A DNA stretch of 64,000 nucleotides from the NCBI RefSeq assembly GCF_016924755.1, contig NZ_JAFFJX010000022.1:1-64000 (forward strand), in the 5' to 3' direction. The notes below the pieces were generated by a model. The model searched no databases. It had not been told where the DNA came from and was given only the letters and a program-made list of their open reading frames with translations. This DNA comes from Longitalea arenae. Lineage in GTDB: Bacteria > Bacteroidota > Bacteroidia > Chitinophagales > Chitinophagaceae. Positions 45,383 through 54,527 of this stretch are shown piece by piece. How positions within the stretch are numbered: position 1 is the stretch's first letter; each line of letters starts with the position of its first letter. Made by a program: the position numbers and the translations under genes.

Positions 45383-45856
45383 ATGGCTTTCAGGCAGCTG
45401 GCAAAATATAAACACCCGATCCTGTATGGCATTTCCATGGCCGTATTACTTTTCATTTTGAAGTGGCTTGAACTGCGTTTCCTGATCATGGATCATGCGC
45501 TGGAAATTTATATCGGCGCTATTGCCCTTATTTTTACTGCCCTGGGCATTTGGCTGGCGTTGAAACTGGCCAAACCAAAAGTACAGACCCTGGTCATAGA
45601 AAAGGAAGTGTATAAAATGCCGGCCCCGGCTTTCACTGCCAATGAAGTCGAGCAGGAAAAGCTGGGTCTAAGCAAAAGAGAACTGGAAGTACTGCAATTA
45701 ATTGCCGAAGGATTGAGTAACCAGGAGATCGCCGCCCGCCTGTTTGTATCGCTGAACACCATAAAGACACATTCTTCCCGCATCTTTGAAAAATTGGATG
45801 TAAAACGCCGTACGCAGGCTATTGAAAAAGCTAAACGACTGAACCTCATTCCTTAA
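45383..45856 (+). CDS. Membrane-anchored LuxR-type regulator
   Basis: 157 aa. Two membrane segments near 12-30 and 42-62, then a linker, then a LuxR helix-turn-helix at about 93-155 ([48 protein letters not shown]). No receiver domain. Small Bacteroidota proteins with TM pair and LuxR domain are common and may sense a membrane or periplasmic signal. It precedes the DUF4199 gene by 145 bp, its possible target. Confidence 0.9.
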   Translation: MAFRQLAKYKHPILYGISMAVLLFILKWLELRFLIMDHALEIYIGAIALIFTALGIWLALKLAKPKVQTLVIEKEVYKMPAPAFTANEVEQEKLGLSKRELEVLQLIAEGLSNQEIAARLFVSLNTIKTHSSRIFEKLDVKRRTQAIEKAKRLNLIP

Positions 45857-46001
45857 AAGCATTCACTCATTAGTATAAATATGGCGGGTGACACCAAAAT
45901 CACCCGAAAGTATGAACGGAATTTCCGTTTTGCAAGGCAGTTTTGCAGCGTAACCGGCCCCGGTACCAGGCTGGTGATCTTAATTATTTAAAGTTATACA
46001 A

Positions 46002-46553
46002 ATGAAAAAAAATGCTTTAGTGTTTGGGCTGACATCCGGGTTTATCATCACCGCTTTCATGATGTACTCAACGCTCAATTGTTACTTCAACTCCAATTTC
46101 GAAGCCAATGAAATTGTCGGGTATGCAGGCATGCTCGTAGCCTTCGCGTTCATCTTTGTTGGCATTAAAAATTACCGCGATAAGTATAATGGGGGCGTCA
46201 TCAGTTTCGGAAAAGCATTTAAAACCGGCTTGTTCATTACGCTCATCGCATCTACTTTATATGTACTCGTATGGGTGATTGAATATTATCTGTTCGTTCC
46301 CGACTGGATGGATAAATACTGCACCCATATGATCAGCGAAGCAAAAGCGAGTGGCGTTAGTCAGCTGGAACTGAAGAGAACCAATGACCAAATGAACTGG
46401 TACAAAGAAATGTACAAAAATCCGCTCTTTGTGGTGCTGCTGACCTATGTGGAAGTATTGCCGATCGGCCTCGTGGTTTCCCTGATCAGCGCGCTGTTCC
46501 TTAAACGAAAAAGACCAAACCAGGGAAGCATGGCAACTGCTATCGCTTCCTGA
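46002..46553 (+). CDS. DUF4199 membrane protein
   Basis: 183 aa. Four membrane segments near 7-25, 40-58, 75-98 and 142-165. The pattern NYRDKYNGGVISFGKAFKTGLFITLIASTLYV is the signature of DUF4199. Function unknown. The VOC gene starts 15 bp later and is likely in the same operon. Confidence 0.9.
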   Translation: MKKNALVFGLTSGFIITAFMMYSTLNCYFNSNFEANEIVGYAGMLVAFAFIFVGIKNYRDKYNGGVISFGKAFKTGLFITLIASTLYVLVWVIEYYLFVPDWMDKYCTHMISEAKASGVSQLELKRTNDQMNWYKEMYKNPLFVVLLTYVEVLPIGLVVSLISALFLKRKRPNQGSMATAIAS

Positions 46554-46568
46554 TAAAAACAGGATAGT

Positions 46569-46949
46569 ATGAAAATCAGACTTACAAGCATCTATGTACA
46601 TGACCCCTTAAAGGCATACAGTTTTTATACAGAAGTATTGGGATTTGTGCAACGCTATTATTTACCGGAAGGTTACCTGGCCATTGTTGCTTCCCCTGAA
46701 GAACCCAATGGCACGGGCCTGCTACTGGAACCAAACAGCAATCCCATAGCTTCTGCTTACCAGAAAGCTTTATATGACGCAAAGCTGCCCGTGATCATTT
46801 TCGGTGTCGATAACCTGGAGCAAGAATATGAACAGTTGAAGGCTAAAGGGGTGATCTTTATTAAAGCACCCACACAAACCGACTGGGGTATTGAAGCCGT
46901 GTTTGATGACACCTGTGGGAACTTTGTACAATTACATCAGTTGATATAG
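46569..46949 (+). CDS. VOC-family (glyoxalase/extradiol-like) protein
   Basis: 126 aa, one VOC module of the usual size. Starts RLTSIYVHDPLKAYSFYTEVLGF and ends VFDDTCGNFVQLHQL. It should bind a metal or small substrate. Candidate ligands near H13 and the terminal E/Q-HQ, but I cannot fix them. Second gene of the DUF4199 unit. Function unknown. Confidence 0.9.
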   Translation: MKIRLTSIYVHDPLKAYSFYTEVLGFVQRYYLPEGYLAIVASPEEPNGTGLLLEPNSNPIASAYQKALYDAKLPVIIFGVDNLEQEYEQLKAKGVIFIKAPTQTDWGIEAVFDDTCGNFVQLHQLI

Positions 46950-46959
46950 CTTAACGCGG

Positions 46960-47080
46960 AACGCTGAACGCAGCCGGAAATAACCCTTCCGGATCCTGTA
47001 TGGCGGCATGCAAACGCGTTGTTAACAATGAAATCAAAGGTTTTACTGTAGCCGTTATGCATTTAGCGTTCAGCGTTTCG
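46960..47080. repeat. Inverted repeat AACGCTGAACGC / GCGTTCAGCGTT
   Basis: Perfect 12-bp arms at 46960-46971 and 47066-47077, 94 bp apart, covering the gap between the VOC and DUF155 genes. The right arm extends into TTCAGCGTTTCG, shared with 45294-45305. Suggests an intergenic repeat element with inverted ends. Confidence 0.55.
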
Positions 47081-47092
47081 TAACTTTAAGGC

Positions 47093-47878
47093 ATGCTCAA
47101 AGTAATGTCATTACAAATAGCCGACAGCATTGATATTAAGCAATTTAAAACTGTATTCAAGGCGGAGCTGTTACATGGGGATTCTGATGAGCTGTTTTAC
47201 CGGGTGAAAACCCAGGAAAAGAAATTTGCCTATATCTTTAAATACGGCATTGTAAGTTTTCTTGGTTACAATGAGGTAGAGATCATGGGTTTTATTCAGG
47301 CCATCAGCCCTTATTGTAAAAACCTGTTCGAGCAGCATATCAGCGATGAATTCGATATTGAAGTAAATGCAGGCCGCAATAAGTTCGGCTGGAATAAAAT
47401 TGAAATTGAAGGGGCTTCTACCGACAGCCTGCGGCTGATCATGCTCAATGTTTCGCAATCGGTAGCGCTCGATCATTTTAACCACCAAACCAATCTGCTG
47501 CTGGAAGAAACCACCTTTCATACCCAGCAACTGGAACGTAAAGGCCGGCTCGACCTCTCGGGCGCCAATCTTAAAAAATACATTGGCCGCACATTGAACC
47601 TTAAGAACCGCATTGAGGCCAACCTCTACATCTTTGATTCGCCTGAAGAAACCTGGGAAGATGAGGAGCTGAGCCGGCTGGACCTCGGGCTTAAAAAAAC
47701 ATTCGACCTGCAGGCCCGCTTCAAAACAATTCGTGAAGGACTGGATATCGTAAAAGAGAACCTCGACTTATTCAAAGACCTGCTTCAATACCGCAAGAGT
47801 ATGGTGCTGGAATGGATCATCATTATTCTCATCCTGGTGGAAGTGATCAATCTTTTTATTGAGAAACTAATGGGGTAG
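47093..47878 (+). CDS. DUF155 (RMD1-like) protein
   Basis: 261 aa. Pattern LLHGDSDELFYRVKTQEKKFAYIFKYGIVSFLGYNEVEIMGF, later RFKTIREGLDIVKENLDLFKDLLQYRKSMVLEWIIIILILVEVINLFIEKLMG, identify the RMD1/Sad1-interacting-factor type family with a C-terminal membrane anchor. In eukaryotes related proteins act in mitochondria. The bacterial role is unknown. Start could be ATG 47093 or ATG 47105. Confidence 0.88.
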   Translation: MLKVMSLQIADSIDIKQFKTVFKAELLHGDSDELFYRVKTQEKKFAYIFKYGIVSFLGYNEVEIMGFIQAISPYCKNLFEQHISDEFDIEVNAGRNKFGWNKIEIEGASTDSLRLIMLNVSQSVALDHFNHQTNLLLEETTFHTQQLERKGRLDLSGANLKKYIGRTLNLKNRIEANLYIFDSPEETWEDEELSRLDLGLKKTFDLQARFKTIREGLDIVKENLDLFKDLLQYRKSMVLEWIIIILILVEVINLFIEKLMG

Positions 47879-48032
47879 TTGCAGGGTCAATGGGAAATGC
47901 CCGCCCAAATGAACACGTTCGGGCGCGGTCAATAGTGAAGAGCTCGCGACATTTGACATTAATAACCAACCTCTGCCGCTTACAATGTATTGCCGGTTGG
48001 CGGCTTCCAGCCATAAGACACCGAGCAAAAAT

Positions 48033-48070
48033 AACAGTGCCACGGTCTGGAACCGCGGCACTGTTGCTTT
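48033..48070 (+). terminator. Probable terminator of the DUF155 gene
   Basis: Arms AACAGTGCC-CGGT / ACCG-GGCACTGTT, each with one unpaired base, then a T-rich tract. It may serve both the DUF155 gene and the SET gene on the other strand. Confidence 0.6.
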
Positions 48071-48108
48071 ATTTCATTAGCTAATTAGCACATTAGCATA
48101 TTATCACA

Positions 48109-48753
48109 TCATCTTGCTGCTTTACGATTTGTTTTGGTGGCTTTTCCATTGACTTTAGTGGCTTTTCCATTGACCTTGCTTCCCGTGGAAACCGCCTTAC
48201 CGGCATTTACTTTTGCCGGGCTCCCGTTCAGTTTTTTGCCATTCACTTTAGCAGCGTGGCCATTCAGCTTCTTACCATTCGTTTTTGAAGCCTTTCCATT
48301 TACCTTGGTGCCATTGGCCAGCAATTTCTTCTTCTCTTTTTCATCAATACGCATGTTATGGCGTATTACCTGCCAGTATTCAGGGCCATAACTAACAAAG
48401 ATCTCACCACCGGCCGGAATGTCTTTGGCCGCTTCTATGAATACCCGGGTACCATCTTCTACATACTCGGCGTTGTTATTAATATTCTTTACCCGCTGCA
48501 ATCCCCGCGCATCATTGGCATACCGGGCCATGGCTTTTTTATCATTCAAAGCATCGATGACAAAGTTGCGTGTTACATAATAAATATAAGGACTCTCCTG
48601 ATCATCGGCCTGTACCTCTTTCCAGGTTCGTGTTCTGCCTTTATATTCTACAATACGGGTTCCTTTAGGAATAAATTTTTTGGTAAATAATCCTTTTCCA
48701 GCGTTGGGTAAGGTAGATTTTTTAACGTACAACTGTTTCTCCAGGAATGCCAT
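48109..48753 (-). CDS. SET-domain methyltransferase with lysine-rich repeat tail
   Basis: 214 aa. The SET fold (about 7-120) shows NAGKGLFTKKFIPKGTRIVEY at the start and GEIFVSYGPEYW at the end (Tyr at the usual active-site place). The canonical NHS motif is NDA in ARYANDARG, as in several bacterial members. Predicted to methylate lysine with S-adenosylmethionine. From about 148 on the protein is a low-complexity tail of KVNGK/KTNGK/KKLNG units, basic and probably disordered, resembling a histone-H1-like tail. Such a tail could bind nucleic acid or be itself a substrate (inference). Confidence 0.85.
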   Translation of the reverse strand: MAFLEKQLYVKKSTLPNAGKGLFTKKFIPKGTRIVEYKGRTRTWKEVQADDQESPYIYYVTRNFVIDALNDKKAMARYANDARGLQRVKNINNNAEYVEDGTRVFIEAAKDIPAGGEIFVSYGPEYWQVIRHNMRIDEKEKKKLLANGTKVNGKASKTNGKKLNGHAAKVNGKKLNGSPAKVNAGKAVSTGSKVNGKATKVNGKATKTNRKAAR

Positions 48754-49070
48754 TCAATAAATAAATAAGTAGTTTAAAAAGATGCTTTTACTATAAATCA
48801 AAACCAACAGGCCATTAACCGTACTATATATTAGTTTATTGTGCGAAGTACGGTATTAATATTCCGTTTGTCATTAACCGAATTCTACTGTTAAAACAGG
48901 CGTCGAAGATAAGAACTAATGTGATAATTCTTACATGCCTGGTCATGAACAGGTATATTATCAAATGCCTCACAGCACTTCAAGCCCGATGCTGGCTTAA
49001 GATCATTGCATCTATCAATGCCTGCCATTTTGCCGGTAGGCTTGCCGGAAATAATGCCTGCTACCCTACC

Positions 49071-49114
49071 TAAAATAAAATCCTATGCCGGGAAGATGAC
49101 TCCCCGGCATAGGA
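49071..49114 (-). terminator. Rho-independent terminator for the GH127 operon
   Basis: Arms TCCTATGCCGGG / CCCGGCATAGGA with a 10-nt loop, then a TTTTATTTTA run on the minus strand. It lies just beyond the GH127 stop at 49151, so it ends the operon. The remaining gap 48754-49070 has no supportable gene. Confidence 0.85.
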
Positions 49115-49150
49115 TTAATGCATTAATAGTAAATAATTTGTACTAAAGAC

Positions 49151-51520
49151 TCAATATTCACCCTTCATCATCCGGATCTCACCATAAACCGGTCCAACCA
49201 TATTATCGGGCGCTGGTTTAAAGGTCACCATTACTTTATCCTTCCCTTTGGTGAGGCTCGCAGGAATGGGATATACTATTTCATAGAATTTACTGGCCTT
49301 GTATTTATTCAGGTCCTCTGTGGCCACCTTTTCATCATTCACCAGGATGTCAAATTTTCTGCCGCGGTTATCCATACCCCAATAGGTGCACAAGAGGCTG
49401 TTTACAGCCGATGGATCCACCTTCATGTTAAAAGAGAAATAGCCACCCGGATAAGCCACGCGGTACTTTTTAGTATGATCCTCTCCTGTATTCAGTTTCT
49501 CGCCCGCAAAATCATGGTCGCGCTCCGGTTGCATTTCACCCAGCCGTAAGAGATCAACGGTTCTTGCTTCCATCTCATGTCGTTTTTTTCGCTCCGCTTC
49601 ATACACTTTTTGTTGTTCGGCCCAGGCCTTTGGAGTGAACAGATCCCAGTAAACGCTGTAAAATTCTTTTTGCACCTGGTTGAAAGGTAAGAGAGTGACC
49701 TCTTGTGGCTGCCCGGTATTCACAGAACGAAAGAGCAAAGGTTGACTGCCATCCTGCTGCAACCATTTGGCCGGATTCGTTTCTGTTGACACCAGCACCG
49801 GAATGCCTGTCACAGGATCAGGTTCTTTATTCCCAAATACACCTGCCAGCACCAATGGACCATAGAGTACTGCCACGCGGTTCGGGTTGTCGGGCATTGC
49901 CTGGGTATGTAAGTACAGCGCCGGTGTAAACTCAACTACATCACCGCTCTTCCAGGTTCGGGTAATGGTAAAGTAACCGCTGGTATCGGGTGCTGCCATC
50001 TGGGCTTGCAACTTTCCATTCACTGCAACTGATATCCGCTGTTTCGACCAGTATGGATTTCGGATGCGCAAGGGAAAAGCAACCGGCTTTGTAGCAGTGA
50101 CCTTTAACAGCACCCGGTTATCGGTTGGCAATTGGGTTTGCTGCTCAATAATAACCCCTTTGTCTTTCCAGTTCAACCGCGAAGCTATGAACAGGTTCAC
50201 GTACAGGCTGCCATCTGCCCCCTGGAAATAAATACTTTCGCCGTACTTCACATGGTTTTCCATACCTGAGCCCACACAGCAGGTGAATGTATTGAAGGAA
50301 TCACTGTATTCTTTTTGCGTGCCCATCCGCAGCGGTACAAAATAACACATCATACCATTGCTGTGGTTTTGCGATGAAAGGATATGATTATACAGGGCCC
50401 GCTCGTAATAATCCATCAGTTTGACCGAAGGCTGCAATGCAAACAGGTGCCGGGTCAGCTTCAGCATATTATATGTGTTGCAGGTTTCCATAGTATTGTC
50501 GGTTAGCGTTTCGCTGAGTTTACCGGCAGGTCCCAGGTATTCATAATTGCTGTTACCGCCGGGTGCATAGGTATGATTGTTCACCACGGTTTGCCAGAAG
50601 AAATCAGCAATGGTCTTGTCTTTAACGCTGGCGGTCAGTTGATGGCGGCGGATACAACCGATCACTTTCGGGATCTGCGTATTGGAATGTTTTCCGGGAA
50701 GGATATCGATCTGCATGGCCAGGGAATCGAGGATGCGTTTATCGTGGAATTTATACGACAGGTCGAGGTATTTTTTTTCGCCTGTCAATGCATAGGTATT
50801 TACCAGCACATCGTTCATGCCCCCATATTCGCAAAACAACATCCGTTGCAGGGAACTGTCGGGCAGGTCTTTCAGCAGGTTGGCCGTCCAGTTAGCCATG
50901 CCGGTTTCTACCAGCAGGGCTTTTTTATTATCACAATACAAATAGGCATCCAGTAAGCCGGCCATGATCTTATGCACTGTATACCAGGGCGACCAGGCGC
51001 CGTTCAGGTCGAATCCACGGGAGCGGATATTGCCTTTTGCCACTTCCGCCCAAACACTGTCTTCTTTCGGAATAGCGCCCAGGTAACCATTGCGTTTAGG
51101 CTGGCACCCGGCCAGCTCCTCCACGATGTAATTGACCTTATCGAGAAAACGTTTGTCTTTTGTAACGGCATAATGCATGGCGCAGGCTGATAAATAATGT
51201 CCGAGACTATGCCCTGCCAGTCCTGAACTTTCCCAGCCGCCGTAGCGGGCGCCTTTTGCTTTCAATCCCGCATGTTCCCGGAAGTCGGCCAGGAGACGAT
51301 CGGGCTCTATCAGCAAGAGGTAACGCGCATCTGCTTCCATGGCGGTTTTAAAGGGGCCATCGAGCAATGTTACATCCTGCAGGTGAAAACTATAGGCCTT
51401 TACCGGAACCACCGGTTGAACGATCATTTTGTGCTGGCGTTTTTCCGGCACATAGCTTTGGGAATGTCCATAAAGATGAAGCATCACCAGTATCGTCGAA
51501 CAAAGGATATACTTTTTCAT
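49151..51520 (-). CDS. GH127-family beta-L-arabinofuranosidase
   Basis: 789 aa. Signal peptide (MKKYILCSTILVMLHLYGHS). Core DUF1680/GH127 domain with the zinc/catalytic cysteine set: E345-T-C347 and C414-C415 (FNTFTCCVGSGMENHVKYGES), matching the known Cys-nucleophile enzyme HypBA1 (Glu338, Cys340, Cys417, Cys418). C414 is the probable nucleophile. Glu327 is a candidate acid/base. It removes beta-L-arabinofuranose from hydroxyproline-linked sugars or side chains. Secreted or periplasmic. Last gene of the three-gene operon. Confidence 0.93.
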   Translation of the reverse strand: MKKYILCSTILVMLHLYGHSQSYVPEKRQHKMIVQPVVPVKAYSFHLQDVTLLDGPFKTAMEADARYLLLIEPDRLLADFREHAGLKAKGARYGGWESSGLAGHSLGHYLSACAMHYAVTKDKRFLDKVNYIVEELAGCQPKRNGYLGAIPKEDSVWAEVAKGNIRSRGFDLNGAWSPWYTVHKIMAGLLDAYLYCDNKKALLVETGMANWTANLLKDLPDSSLQRMLFCEYGGMNDVLVNTYALTGEKKYLDLSYKFHDKRILDSLAMQIDILPGKHSNTQIPKVIGCIRRHQLTASVKDKTIADFFWQTVVNNHTYAPGGNSNYEYLGPAGKLSETLTDNTMETCNTYNMLKLTRHLFALQPSVKLMDYYERALYNHILSSQNHSNGMMCYFVPLRMGTQKEYSDSFNTFTCCVGSGMENHVKYGESIYFQGADGSLYVNLFIASRLNWKDKGVIIEQQTQLPTDNRVLLKVTATKPVAFPLRIRNPYWSKQRISVAVNGKLQAQMAAPDTSGYFTITRTWKSGDVVEFTPALYLHTQAMPDNPNRVAVLYGPLVLAGVFGNKEPDPVTGIPVLVSTETNPAKWLQQDGSQPLLFRSVNTGQPQEVTLLPFNQVQKEFYSVYWDLFTPKAWAEQQKVYEAERKKRHEMEARTVDLLRLGEMQPERDHDFAGEKLNTGEDHTKKYRVAYPGGYFSFNMKVDPSAVNSLLCTYWGMDNRGRKFDILVNDEKVATEDLNKYKASKFYEIVYPIPASLTKGKDKVMVTFKPAPDNMVGPVYGEIRMMKGEY

Positions 51521-51601
51521 TTGTAGATATAAGGTTGTTCAGTTTTTCAGTTGTTCAGTTTTTCAAACTCGCGATTGTATTTAACTTAATAACCAAGGAA
51601 C

Positions 51602-53314
51602 TCATTTATAAAACTTCCACTCCGCCTTATAGTCTTTCGGCAAAGACTGATTCGTTATGATCGCCCTTACCATCGATACCGGCATGGCATTTTCATGCAT
51701 CACGGCATCATGGTATTGTTTAAGTGTCATTTTGCCACTATCCACCAGGTCTTTTTTCATAGCATAAAATTGCAGGCCACCGATCATATAGGCCAATTGA
51801 TACAATGGACCGTAGGCGCCCACAAATGACCGGCGTACCTCACCTTCGGCATTGGCCCGTTCATGGCCTACACGCTCAACCAGGAAGTCGATACATTGTT
51901 GCGGCGTCCATTTCCCCAAATGATAGTTCAGTGAAAAAATGATGCGGGCGCAGCGGTGCATCCGCCAGAACAACATGCCCACCCGGTCTTCGGGCGATTG
52001 CGGAAATTGCTGGTCCCATAAGATCATTTCACAGTAAAGGGCCCAGCCTTCGATCCAGAAGGGTGTATAAAAATTGCGGTATGCTTTATACCGGTTGTTC
52101 ATAAAGCCCTGCAGGTGGTGGCCGGCAATAAGCTCATGGTGAACAGTGGCCCGCGAGAAATGTGGATTATTACCCCGCATGCTCATCATCTTATCGTCTT
52201 CTTTCATCGTGTTGGTGGGATAGGAAATGCTCAACACTTCCCCACCGGTAAAAAAAGGATTTACCAGTTGCCGCTCCGGCGTCATCATGATCATGCGCCA
52301 GGTTTCTTCAGCCAGCGGCGGAATAGTGATCAAATCGTTTTTCTTCAGAAAGGCAACCGACTCGTTATACAATTTCATGATCGCCTCCGGTTGTTTGCCT
52401 GGCGGCACATAAGTGTTCTTCACTTTTTCGAGGGCTTTCTTCCAGTCTTTCCCAAAGCCCATTTCCTGCGAAGCCTTCAACATCTCCGCATCGCACCAGG
52501 CGAATTCCTTATTGGCGATCCCGATCAATTCCTCAGGTGTGTAAGGAATGAATTCCAACTGCAATTGCCGGATGATCTCCTCTTTCCCAATCGGATAACC
52601 GATGATGCCGCTGCCATCATCCTTGCCTCCGGGCGCTGCTTTCGCTCTTTGCAGCCAGCCCTGGCCGTAGGCTGCAAGCGCCGTGTCAAGTTGTTTAACG
52701 GCATCGGGCAGCCACCAGGTATATGCAGGATCATAACCTGTATAAAACTCGTTCACGCTTTTTAGTGCAGCGCGCAATCCGCGCACAGTACCCTGCGCCC
52801 GGCGAATGAGGTTAATGGTTATGGAAGAATCTTTAGTGAGGGCCGTACATAAATTATTGATGCTGGTTGTGATCGATCTCATGCTGCCGCCCCATTGCTG
52901 CGCATCCGGCTGGGAGCCGCGCCGGCGGAACTTTTCCATCTCATAAATGCCGGAGGTGAATGGGAACCAGTTCGCCAACTGTGCGATCTCCTTTTTTTCC
53001 AGTTCGAGCAGCCTTTGTTGTTCGTCGAGATCTCTTTTGAAGAGAATATAATCCACCCGGCTGCCCGTGGGCAGCTTGTCGAAGTTCAATTGCGCTACCT
53101 GTTTCAGGTAATCAGCAACCAGGGCGTTCATTCTATCGCGCCGTTCGGGGGAATTCTCCACAAAATAAAAACGGTTCAGGCTGCCTCGGTCAGCTTCATA
53201 TTGAACCATTAGGTTATTCACTTCACTGTTTTGCTCGTAGAGCGCAGGTTGGCACATGCATGACACCGTGATGAGCATGCTGCCGCTAAGGTTTAAGATG
53301 TGTTTTTTTCTCAT
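51602..53314 (-). CDS. DUF885 lipoprotein, probable zinc peptidase
   Basis: 570 aa. Lipoprotein signal (MRKKHILNLSGSMLITVSC) with cysteine in ITVSC. Gluzincin-like motif H393-E394-L-I-A-G-H399-H400-LQ, corresponding to HExxPGHHLQ with Pro changed to Ala. Catalytic Glu394 and zinc His residues are kept. DUF885 proteins are thought to be zinc-dependent peptidases. It would act in the periplasm or on the surface, in the same operon as the GH127 gene (81 bp downstream) and the DHDPS-family gene (111 bp upstream). Confidence 0.9.
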   Translation of the reverse strand: MRKKHILNLSGSMLITVSCMCQPALYEQNSEVNNLMVQYEADRGSLNRFYFVENSPERRDRMNALVADYLKQVAQLNFDKLPTGSRVDYILFKRDLDEQQRLLELEKKEIAQLANWFPFTSGIYEMEKFRRRGSQPDAQQWGGSMRSITTSINNLCTALTKDSSITINLIRRAQGTVRGLRAALKSVNEFYTGYDPAYTWWLPDAVKQLDTALAAYGQGWLQRAKAAPGGKDDGSGIIGYPIGKEEIIRQLQLEFIPYTPEELIGIANKEFAWCDAEMLKASQEMGFGKDWKKALEKVKNTYVPPGKQPEAIMKLYNESVAFLKKNDLITIPPLAEETWRMIMMTPERQLVNPFFTGGEVLSISYPTNTMKEDDKMMSMRGNNPHFSRATVHHELIAGHHLQGFMNNRYKAYRNFYTPFWIEGWALYCEMILWDQQFPQSPEDRVGMLFWRMHRCARIIFSLNYHLGKWTPQQCIDFLVERVGHERANAEGEVRRSFVGAYGPLYQLAYMIGGLQFYAMKKDLVDSGKMTLKQYHDAVMHENAMPVSMVRAIITNQSLPKDYKAEWKFYK

Positions 53315-53425
53315 AAGCGTGGTTGGTCAATGTGCTGATTTGCTAATAGAAAACCCTCCTTTTTTCCGATCCCGATACCTTTATGAACTTATCAAATTTT
53401 CAACCCTATCACTATATCAACTCTG

Positions 53426-54349
53426 TCAACTGATCAACCGGGTCAACTTGAACTCCGGCAACTCCGGCCTGTTGGCAATACCTTCCTGGATGATGCTTAG
53501 AATACGTTCCCGTTCTTCGCCCACCAGCGTTAAGCGCGGAGCGCGTACATATTCTGAGCCCAATCCTACCTGCGCTTCGGCCAGCTTGATATACTGTACC
53601 AGCTTGGGATGTATATCCAGTTCCAGCAGCGGTAAGAACCAGCGGTAAATAACCCGGGCTTCTTCCAGCAAACCGGCTTTCACCAGCCGGTATACGGCTA
53701 CAGTTTCACGGGGAAAGGCCGTTACCAGGCCGCCAACCCATCCATCGGCGCCCATGAGCAATTCCTCCATCGCTAACGTATCAACACCGCATAAGATCTT
53801 ATACCGGTCGCCGAACCGGTTGATCATCCGCGTTACGTTCGATACATCGCGGGTTGATTCTTTCACCGCCTGAATATTGTCGCATTCCAGCAGCTGTTCA
53901 AAGATATCGAGGGTCACTTCGGTTTTATAGTCAACGGGATTGTTATAGATCATGATCGGCAGATCGGTTGATCCTGCCACCGTTTTGAAGAAGGTATATG
54001 TTTCGCGCACATCGGTCTTGTATCGCATGGGCGGCAATAACATCAGGCCTTTTACCCCCCAGCTTTTAGCCAATGCCGCCTGTTTGATCGCTTCGCGGGT
54101 TGCACCTTCCGCAATATTCAATACCACGGGAACCCGTCCGGCAATATCGATAGCCAGTTTCACCAGCGTTTCTTTTTCCTCAGTGGTGAGGGTACTGGCT
54201 TCCCCCAGGCTGCCTCCCAGTACAATGCCATCTACACCGGCATCGAGTTGCGACTGTAATCCTTTTTCAAACAACGCCAGGTCGAGGGTATCACTGGCTG
54301 TAAACTTGGTTGTGAAGGCAGGAAATACTCCTTTCCATGATATACTCAT
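53426..54349 (-). CDS. DHDPS/N-acetylneuraminate-lyase family enzyme
   Basis: 307 aa, standard (beta/alpha)8 length. Schiff-base Lys163 in AVKEST, Tyr135 in MIYNNP, and GSLGE (46-50) in place of DapA's GTTGE. It opens SWKGVFPAFTTKFT, a start I associate with Bacteroidota enzymes near hydroxyproline catabolism. Options: 1-pyrroline-4-hydroxy-2-carboxylate deaminase, 2-keto-3-deoxy-arabonate dehydratase, or an aldolase. DapA itself is unlikely. First gene of the operon, divergent from the AraC regulator. Confidence 0.9.
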   Translation of the reverse strand: MSISWKGVFPAFTTKFTASDTLDLALFEKGLQSQLDAGVDGIVLGGSLGEASTLTTEEKETLVKLAIDIAGRVPVVLNIAEGATREAIKQAALAKSWGVKGLMLLPPMRYKTDVRETYTFFKTVAGSTDLPIMIYNNPVDYKTEVTLDIFEQLLECDNIQAVKESTRDVSNVTRMINRFGDRYKILCGVDTLAMEELLMGADGWVGGLVTAFPRETVAVYRLVKAGLLEEARVIYRWFLPLLELDIHPKLVQYIKLAEAQVGLGSEYVRAPRLTLVGEERERILSIIQEGIANRPELPEFKLTRLIS

Positions 54350-54527
54350 TCGTATTAATTTTTAATAAAGGTATTATGAAGCAGTTGGTATAGGATAGCC
54401 TGTTTTGATCAGTTTCTTACCGATATTAACAAGCTGTTCTTAATCACTTCTTTACCGATATTAACCTCCTGCATCATTCTTTGAGAAAAAATTGGTAATA
54501 TTGGTTAAACAGATCAAAACCCTGCTC

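Noticed and set aside
52115-52765. 216-codon plus-strand frame opposite the DUF885 gene
   Set aside because: His/Arg/Phe-rich antisense translation of a confident coding region.
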